Below, in pieces: positions 56,476 to 64,000 of a DNA stretch of 64,000 bases (positions are counted from its first letter, which is position 1; every line of letters starts with the position of its first letter). Made by a program: the position numbers and the translations under genes. The stretch spans positions 95,782-159,781 of the forward strand of contig CAUYUJ010015514.1 of NCBI GenBank assembly GCA_963575745.1, written 5' to 3'. The DNA is from Prorocentrum cordatum. Lineage: Eukaryota > Sar > Dinophyceae > Prorocentrales > Prorocentraceae. The notes beneath the pieces were generated by a model. That model worked only from the letters and a program-made list of their open reading frames with translations, was not told the DNA's origin and did not search any database.

Positions 56476-56938
56476 TAAATCCCACGCCTAGGCGCGCTGG
56501 AGGCATTTGCACAGCGCGCACACACAAGCAGTCAGACAATCGCTGACTTCCGCCAGCCAGTCCATCAATCAGAACGGCAGTGAAGCGAGGTAGCTCCGTC
56601 GTTCTCTTCCCCTACGCCCGCACTCCTCTGCTCTCCCTCCCCCATCCCCTTCCTCCCTACTCCCAACTAACCTTTCAAATCCCTCTCGTTATCATTTCCC
56701 TCCACCCCCTGATCCCTCGTGAGTTTCGACCTCGCCCCCTTTACCGCATAGGCCACTCTTGGTGATGTTGAGATTGTTTGGGGGTCGCTTTTGATTTGCA
56801 ATGGACGCACAACTCAATTCTCGAACGTACACACATCGGGGCAACTATGCGACTTATGACTCCTACATGCATGCACTGTGTATGTTCGCATACGCATGCA
56901 CATGTTCACGAACTACTTGACATCCATCTATACATATG

Positions 56939-56954
56939 TACATACATACATACA

Positions 56955-56990
<36 letters not shown>
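56939..56990. repeat. (ATAC)n-(TA)n microsatellite
   Basis: ATAC repeats (56939-56955) followed by about 16 TA units ending near 56989 and then TGTATG words. A short CA run lies at 57080-57093. Confidence 0.95.
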
Positions 56991-56993
<3 letters not shown>

Positions 56994-57099
56994 ATGTGTG
57001 TATGCGCCCAAGTCGGCTGCAACATTGATCGGTTCCACTGTCTATCTGAAGACATGACAATCCTGAAGGGGCCTTGGGACACACACACACACATAAATA

Positions 57100-58600
57100 C
57101 ACACAAATAAAAGGCGTCCCCATACGTTCCCATGTTTTCTGGGTGTTCGTCTTCCCCCCACTTCCCATAGTTTCCCATATGTTCCTGGGACTCGACGATC
57201 ATGTGTGCCTGTGTGCTTTTTCTCCTCCTGAAATCCATCGATCTATCGATATCACGACATGTCGACCAGGACAACCATCGGGACCTCCACTAACTGTATA
57301 CACACACCGTATCTCATACAACTATGTGTATACATATATATACACATTTCGGACTAACCGTGCATGTACCGATTCCACAGCCCATATATTTGTCGGTGTC
57401 ACGGTCTATATGTCGGGACAACATGCTGCTTGTTCTACTGCTGACGAAAGCTTGATAGCAGACGGCCGAAATCATATGCGGAGAACAGTTGCGGCTGACT
57501 GGAGTCCAAGATCCGAGACAAAAACAGCTCAGGCGGGCGAGGTGCGAGGGGAAGAAGCTTGAACACCGTAGGCGTACGGCGACAGACCAACATACTCTCA
57601 GCAAAACCTGCAACGCAGACGTATACAAGGTTTTGAGATGGCGGAGCTGGTGGAATGCTGACAAAGGCGACGGCAAGCCCGAACCGAAACTCTTTCGCAC
57701 AGCCATGCCGTTCACGTCGTGGCGGGCAGATATGTGGCATCTTCGAAAGGAGTAACCAAAGACCCCGCGAGGCCAAGAGAACAAAGACGGCGGAGCGGCG
57801 TCATGACAACACTGACGGAAAAGCCCTGCCAAAACATCGCACTGCCTTGGGGGATAAGCGCGAGGTGCTTCTTGCCAAGTCTGAAGCAGCAGAAACGGCG
57901 CTTTCCAATGCACTTGAAGGGCCGACACTCCATGCGAATGATATCAGAGTCGGGCAACCTCTGGACATTCAGATCGGTGGCTTTCCTGTCTTGGTCCCAA
58001 AAGGCACACTGATGAATCGCGACCCGCTCGAGCAAGCCTACCGCCGACTGGATGTCTGAGGATTCCATAAAGCACGTGGCATAGGAAAATAACGGCTTGA
58101 ATACATGTGTCCAAGTAAGCACCTTTGCGTGCCCATGTGACCATGAGTCCATAACATTGTGGATGCCACGACAATGGACACCCTAACAGTCCAATCATTG
58201 AATTTGAAATGTTAAGAATGTTGGAAACATATTATAAACACATGTTTAACATATGTTTTAGACATCTGGCAATTATGTGGCAACATGCTTCCTCTCATTA
58301 GATCGTCCTCCGCAACCATAACAACTTTGCGAGCGTCGACTTCCGAAATGTGGGGGACATCTGACGCGGGCCCCCTCTCGCAGTGGATAACGATGGCGAG
58401 CGACAGAGGAGGTGGAGCAAGGCAGGGCCAAAATCGCGGCCGCCGCGCAGCACTCGGCCAAATGTTGCAGGGTTAGCGCCGCGTTGACCTGGGCAGTCAG
58501 CTGCTCGCCCGTCGAGCACCCCAGGTCGAAACTGACCGCGCGGCAGCCGACGCGGGCCACCGAGCGCCTAGAAGAAGAGGAAGAAGACGAAACGAAAACA
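57100..58600. other. Unassigned region with overlapping open frames
   Basis: The best candidates are minus 57712-58152 (146 codons, LLERVAIHQCAFWDQDRKAT) and plus 57655-58059 (134 codons, NDIRVGQPLDIQIGGFPVLV), which overlap, so at most one is real. Neither resembles a known family. An AT-richer stretch (58190-58280) contains ACATGTTTAACATATGTTT, partly self-complementary. Confidence 0.3.
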
Positions 58601-58625
58601 AACAACGGCATAAATATAAACTGTT

Positions 58626-58722
58626 GACGCTCCGCGCGAATTTCTCGGATCCGCGCCGGATCCTCCACCCTGGCGCCGCCAGGGGGCCCCAGCGCGGAGC
58701 CAGGAAATCCGCGCGGAACGCC
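58626..58722. repeat. Imperfect inverted repeat (about 20-bp arms)
   Basis: GACGCTCCGCGCGAATTTCT (from 58626) is the near inverse of GGAAATCCGCGCGGAACGCC (58703-58722). Between them lie a GGATCCGCGCCGGATCC palindrome and a CCTGGCGCCGCCAGG palindrome. Confidence 0.75.
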
Positions 58723-58782
58723 AAAAGTTTGTGTTTGTGGCGCTGTTTCTTCTTCGAGCGCCGCGGCCCAGCCTTGCGAGGC

Positions 58783-58906
58783 GGGGATTTATACAGATCC
58801 ACCGCCTGGGAACCGACATCCTGGTGCCGATATATTTCGGCCCCCTGGGGCCCGAATATGTCCGCATTCACCGCTTGCCGAGGCGGTGGTCGTGTATAAA
58901 TTCCCC
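58783..58906. repeat. Nested palindrome with 25-bp arms (MITE-like)
   Basis: GGGGATTTATACAGATCCAC followed by CGCCT (58783-58807) is inverted as AGGCGGTGGTCGTGTATAAA followed by TTCCCC (58881-58906), with a few mismatches. An inner palindrome (about 58829-58862, TATATTTCGGCCCCCTGGGG then CCCGAATATG) lies in the loop. No clear target duplication is seen. Confidence 0.75.
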
Positions 58907-59420
58907 CCTCAGAAGCCTGGCCGCCGAACAAATCCAGCGCGCAGCGCCGAGGGGCACCCGGCGGGAGTCTGCTTGCCGCGCGCCAGTGCTGCCCTGGCGC
59001 CGGGCGCGGGGTAGTCGCCGACGGCGGCAGGCGGCCTTGCCCCCAGTTTAGGCTGGGCGCGCCAGCCCGAGAACTCCCGAGTCAACGTACTCGCCAATGT
59101 CGGCGCAGACGACCCCGATTTTTGCGTGGCTCAGCGGAGGACGAAGCGACACGCACCCCGCACCCCCAGGGGGGGGGGTCGAGGGAGCTGTGAGTGCGCG
59201 GTGTCGGGTGCGGTTCCCCGCTCGGACGGGGGCCTCGAAATTGGACAGCCCTCCTCGCTCCGAGGCCTCCTGGTGGGTATCTGTGTGGGGGTCTGCGTGG
59301 GTTCCTGGATCCTGTTTGGATCCCTGCCCCATCTTCTGAAGGGCCCCGCACGCGCGCTCTCCAGGTGCCTGGGGACTTTCTCCGCCCCGTCGCCACGCGC
59401 GAGGCCTCGACAGCCAACAA

Positions 59421-60014
<594 letters not shown>

Positions 60015-60185
60015 TATTCCTTCGTCGTTTCCTTGGACCGCCCCAGGACGGCCTCCACGAGCCTCACGCTGAAGGAGCGGCCCTCCAGGGCCCTCAGCGC
60101 CGCGCCCGCGGCCCGGACCTCCTCGGGCGAGGCGCCGTCGAAGCGGGCGGCCCGCTCGCCGCCCTGGGGCCACCGAGGCTGCTCG

Positions 60186-60390
<205 letters not shown>

Positions 60391-60429
60391 CCGAGCACCC
60401 TGGCGTATTTCGAAGATTCGGCGGGGAAA

Positions 60430-61150
60430 TTAACGGACGACGAACAGCGGCGCGGGCCCGGGATCGAGCATTTGCTGTCTTCGCCGTGGCATCTCGTAGC
60501 CTCTCTAAACGACGCGCCCGTCTTAGGGGGGCACAAAGAATTCCTGGTCCACGGTTTCGGGGGGGAGAAGGACGCCTCCCAGCGGCAGGGCTTCAGCAGA
60601 ACATTGGCGCCCCCGGACTCCACCCCTTTCCGAGTCAGGAAGCGCTGGGCGCGGGCCGCGCGACGGCGCGCGCGCAAGTGCTCCAGCTGGACGTGGTCGC
60701 CTGCCGTCCGAAACATGCCTTGCGCCCCCTCCAGGGCCTCCTCCTGGGGGCATCCAGGAACACGCACCACCGAGGCCCGATGCCCACCGCGCAGGCGGCA
60801 AAGTAACGCTCCTCCCTCCCAGTGGCGTCCTTGCCGGTGGACGCCGCGGCCAAGGTGCGCCGCGCGGGCCGGGCTTGAAGTGCGTCCTGGAAGGCCTTCC
60901 AGCGAGGGTGGCCTGCCCTCGACGCCGCGGGTGGGTGGGTCGCCGTTAAACCCCATGATTCCCCATTTCGCCGGCCGCCTTGCAGTAGGGCTCAAGGGTG
61001 GCCCGATGCTCGCAGAGGATGGTTCCCCCCATCAGCTGGGTGGGTAGCCACGCTGCCCGTCCCAGCTTTCCCTCGCTGCCCGGCAAAGCGACGGGGCAGC
61101 CTTGCGCCACGTCCTCCATCAGGGCTGCTCAGAGGTTCCAGAGGTCGATC
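60430..61150 (-). other. Possible decayed coding sequence adjoining the RNase-H relic
   Basis: Minus-strand segments such as GGANVLLKPC, RYFAACAVGIGPRWCVFLDA and SPTARRPAKWGIMGFNGDPP are protein-like and lie downstream of the RNase-H-like relic on the same strand. They switch frame and match nothing I recognise. They may be the 3' part of the same retroelement. Confidence 0.3.
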
Positions 61151-61176
61151 CAGCTTAGGCCCAATCAGTCCATCTC

Positions 61177-61520
61177 CCTCTGCATAGCGTCGGCCGTCTC
61201 TCGCGAGACCAGGTCCATGCTATAGTTGTGGCTGGCCTAGACCCTGGCTGAGACCACTTGGAGGTGGTGCGTGGCCTCCAGCAGCTGAAGGAGGCGGCGC
61301 CCGTGGCGGGCAAACCAGCAATGAGTAGTCCGCGTGGTGGGCCAACCCTCCGCGTTGGTGTTGTCCGTGGTGTAGAGCACCAGTTTCCCCACAGCGCGGG
61401 GCCAAGGCTGCCGCCAAGACCAGGAGCGCGAAGAGCTCGCAGACGGAGATAATATCGGCCACCTCCTCGTCCCAGAAGGCTTCCTTGAATGACCACAACC
61501 GGGGTTCCCGGGTGACGCGC
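61177..61520 (-). pseudogene. RNase-H-like fragment of a retroelement (not copia-type)
   Basis: In two minus frames one reads AFWDEEVADIISVCELFALL, then LVLYTTDNTNAEGW, then RRLLQLLEATHHLQVVSARV, an in-frame TAG, and ASHNYSMDLVSRETADAMQR. The Glu in CELFALL, the Asp in TDN and the Asp in MDLVSRE have the spacing of retroelement RNase H (as in DIRS-like elements and others whose RNase H ends N..aD.lSR). A frameshift and the stop show it is a relic. Upstream to about 61900, short frames (VSKVLQLGPAEGLMFFKDVI) may be the end of an RT domain. Confidence 0.6.
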
Positions 61521-61749
61521 CTTCCAGCCGGGCCACCAGCAGCGCAACCAGTGTGTACAGGGTGTGGCCCCCCGCAGAAACGATACATACAGCCGGACCA
61601 CTGACAAAATCACATCCTTGAAGAACATGAGACCCTCCGCCGGCCCAAGCTGAAGAACCTTCGAGACAAGATGCACAAAAACGTCCAGTAATCACGAAGA
61701 ACATGAGGGTACCCTCCCCGAAACGACTTCGATCTTTTACCTCGGTTCG

Positions 61750-63000
61750 ACCATGCCCGAACCGCAACAGCGGCGGGGGAGAGTGAGGGAAGAGAGGGAA
61801 TCGGAGTGACGAGCGGTGCCAATCAACAAGTTCTAGGAATCCCCGAGCAAAATACTTGGGCCATTGGCCCTCTGATGTCCTTGCGAGATCCCTAACTCCT
61901 GTGGGCATGGGCGGCGGGCACTCTCCTGCGTCAGAGACCTCATCTGCTGCCTGCCAGGAGGAGAGGGCGAGGGCCTTGGGGGAGGTGCGAGAAATGGGGG
62001 AGGCGGGGGGGAAGACGGAGCAGGCAGCGAGGAGGATCAGGCACGATGAGGAGGAGGAAGGCTCCCTGCACACTGTTCCCTGCTCCCCGCTCCCTGCGCC
62101 GGGCTACCCGCTCCCCGCTCACTCCCCCTTCCTTTCTGACCACCTCCAGAGTCATCCCTCCTGCCTTTCCCTCCTGTTGCTTCCCTGTTCTGATCCTCCA
62201 CTTTCTTACCACACGTCCCCATCCCCGCTCCTCCAAGTTTCCAGTTTACAAATCCCCATGTTCTTCCCCACCCGTCCACCGTTCTTCACCCTCTCCGCCC
62301 CCCCACTCGCATCCGCCATCCATATCCAGTCTCGCCTGCACTTCTTCACCACGATCCTCCTCCATCAATGAGAACGTACGCTTCCGCCTTCGTCTCTGCC
62401 TCCTCTTCATCCTCTCCTCCGTCGGTTCCTCCTGCTCCTCGTTATCGTTTTCCTCTCCGATCTCCTCCTCCTCCTTTTCCTCCTCCTCCTCCTCTTCCTC
62501 CATCCTCATCCTCCTCCTCCCTCATTTCCTCTTCTTCCTCTTCTTCCTCGTCCTCCTCTTCCTCCTCCTCATCCTGCTCTGGGTCCCGCTCCCTCTCCTG
62601 GTCTTCCTTCCGATCAGAGCCGCCCTCGCTGCATCCGCCGCCGCCGCCGCTGCCACCGTAACCGTCTTCTTCGCCGCCACCGCCGTGGCCGCAGTGAGTA
62701 TCGTTCAACCGATCCCCATCCCCGCAGGCATGGCCTCGGCCCCACTGGCCGATTTACCCTCCTGGATGGGGTATGGTGGGGATGCAGGCTGTTCACTTCG
62801 GGTTTCGAGCGGCCCAACGGCGGAGCCGAGATGCCATGGCCCGGTGAACTGGCTAAACGATACTGATGCGAGGCCTCGCAGCCCAGGTACAGCAGCGTCA
62901 CGTGCGGGCGCCCCGCTGGGACGAAACCGGGCGGGATGAGGCCAGGCATCGACAGAACCTGCGCCCGCGAGAGGCGGCGGGGGCTGCGCCGCCGCCGTGG
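61750..63000. other. Low-complexity and unassigned region
   Basis: CTC-rich tracts at 62395-62590 and CCG/GCC runs at 62635-62695. The remainder has open frames on both strands without recognisable products. Confidence 0.5.
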
Positions 63001-63044
63001 TCAACAGAAAGGAGCAGGTAAAGTCAGATGGCCATCCAGGGGGT

Positions 63045-63084
63045 CTCCTCCTCCTCCTCCTCCTCCTCCTCCTCCTCCTCCTCC
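63045..63084. repeat. (CTC)n microsatellite
   Basis: Thirteen perfect CTC units. Confidence 0.97.
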
Positions 63085-63269
63085 CGGGGGGCCCAGGCTT
63101 GGCGAGGTGGAAACGTAGTAGGGACAGGAGGGCACCGAAGCCGCCATTGCCCCTTGCCCTCGCCACTGTCCCTTGCCCTCGTCCCCTCTCTGCCTCTCGC
63201 GCCCACGCTGCTTAATCATCACTTCCCTGGGTCGGCCACGACGAATCCGAAGGTCCAGAGGGATGATTA

Positions 63270-63421
63270 CCAGCCTGGAATATATCCCTATCCCTATGCT
63301 GGGCACCTCCTCATCACGATGCCAATCTTAGGGATTCCCTTATTTTTTGAGGGCGAATCCCTAAGATTATCATCGCCTTTTGGCGTGTCAATCTTAGGGA
63401 TAGGGATACGTTCGAGGCTGG
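63270..63421. mobile_element. 152-bp MITE with 27-28 bp terminal inverted repeats and TA duplication
   Basis: The left end reads CCAGCCTGGAATATATCCCT then ATCCCTA (63270-63296) and the right end is its inverse (63395-63421) with three mismatches. TA flanks both sides (63268-63269, 63422-63423), as expected of Tc1/mariner-type insertions. Inside, AATCTTAGGGATTC (63324-63337) and GAATCCCTAAGATT (63355-63368) form a second, perfect 14-bp hairpin, and CGATG/CATCG extends it. The element has no coding capacity. PIF-type (TTA/TAA) is an alternative because T and A extend the symmetry. Confidence 0.88.
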
Positions 63422-63625
63422 TAAGGCTCAGGGGCCTGGGCGGAGGAGTCGCGCTCCGCTCGCGCCCCCCGCATCCCCGAGGCTGTCGTCACTGTCCGCC
63501 CGCGTCTCCTCGAGCCCGCCATCCCCCGGCCCCGACGGCCGCTCCCTCCCGTGGCGGGGTCCGCCGGGCACCCCCTCGCGGTGCGAGGGCCCCGAGCGAG
63601 GTCGGGAGCGGCCAAGAGGGGGGTG

Positions 63626-63683
63626 TCCTCCTCCTCCTCCTCCTCCTCCTCCTCCTCCTCCTCCTCCTCCTCCTCCTCCTCCT
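63626..63683. repeat. (TCC)n microsatellite
   Basis: About 19 perfect TCC units. Confidence 0.97.
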
Positions 63684-63820
63684 GGGGGGGTGCAAATCAT
63701 GACCGGCGGCATGTGCGCGGCCCAGCGGGGGGGCCTGGGACGCCATGAAACAAGAAGGGGCGCCACGAAATCTGGGGAAAAATCGTGGCCCGCGCGCCAT
63801 GGAATCCCCCCCCCCCTACT

Positions 63821-63996
63821 CCAGATTTCGTAATAAAAGGGAGGGGGTCTGGACCCTCCAAGACAAGCCATTTCAGACCTCCCCCGTGGGAGAACCCTCC
63901 AAAAACATCGTCCCCAGACCCCCCAGGCCCTCCAAGATAGCCCGGAAGAGACCCCCCCCGAAATGAGACCCCCCCTCCCTTTATTACGAAATCTGG
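63821..63996. repeat. 176-bp unit bounded by 30-bp inverted repeats
   Basis: CCAGATTTCGTAATAAAAGG then GAGGGGGTCT (63821-63850) is inverted as AGACCCCCCCTCCCTTTATT then ACGAAATCTGG (63966-63996), differing only by small homopolymer indels. A partial third copy (CACGAAATCTGGGG, about 63763) lies just left. No target duplication is visible. It may be one end of a larger foldback element continuing beyond the window. Confidence 0.75.
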
Positions 63997-64000
63997 AAAG

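Noticed and set aside
63270-63421. Telomere-like TTAGGGAT words
   Set aside because: Only a few words, arranged as inverted repeats of a MITE, not a tandem telomeric array.

Overview
The window looks like nuclear DNA of a dinoflagellate. Two direct signs support this. (1) Two degenerate copies of the dinoflagellate trans-spliced leader (canonical CCGTAGCCATTTTGGCTCAA plus G) sit at the 5' ends of the only two gene-like regions outside the first 16 kb. (2) There is a very long Ty1/copia-type gag-pol element whose 3' part encodes a cytosine-methyltransferase-like protein, an arrangement described for dinoflagellate (Symbiodinium) retrotransposons. High GC, extreme simple-sequence and minisatellite content, and no intact host gene fit a large dinoflagellate genome. 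My impression that it is Prorocentrum-like comes from memory only.

Layout. 1-15.7 kb (minus strand): one decayed copia polyprotein in the order N-terminal Cys-cluster/coiled-coil module, Gag, zinc fingers, aspartic protease, integrase, reverse transcriptase, RNase H, methyltransferase-like domain, tail. It ends with a stop at base 1, so its 3' LTR lies outside. The protease is split by a 1.66 kb GC-rich low-complexity insertion (8838-10496) with inverted ends and a CAATT target duplication; removing it restores the frame exactly. About 19 short CGGCTnAGCCG-type palindromes are scattered through this element. 16-19.2 kb: a probable inverted-repeat-bounded unit filled with a ~1 kb TAC microsatellite. 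19.7-21.0 kb: a 78-bp minisatellite. 21-25.5 kb: simple repeats and unassigned DNA. 25.5-33.1 kb: two tandem macro-units, each a CGGCAG-motif array followed by an array of a conserved GGATGTCCCTAGCGAAA motif between diverged spacers. 33.3-38.6 kb: satellite rich in GGCCCAAGA, with a ~1 kb higher-order period and two hairpins per unit.

39.4-42.9 kb and 46.4-50.7 kb (both minus): two intronless-looking, frameshifted genes each headed by a spliced-leader relic, best read as retroposed mRNAs; the second is hAT-transposase-like. Between them lies a 90-bp minisatellite (44.4-46.2 kb). 50.9-52.1 kb repeats the satellite. 52-64 kb is mostly low complexity, with an RNase-H-like retroelement relic at 61.2-61.5 kb, a cluster of nested palindromes at 58.6-58.9 kb, a clear 152-bp TA-flanked MITE at 63.27 kb and a second inverted-repeat unit at the right end.

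The window therefore records retrotransposition, cDNA recycling, DNA-transposon insertion and satellite expansion. I found no tRNA, rRNA or CRISPR locus and no intact protein-coding gene.
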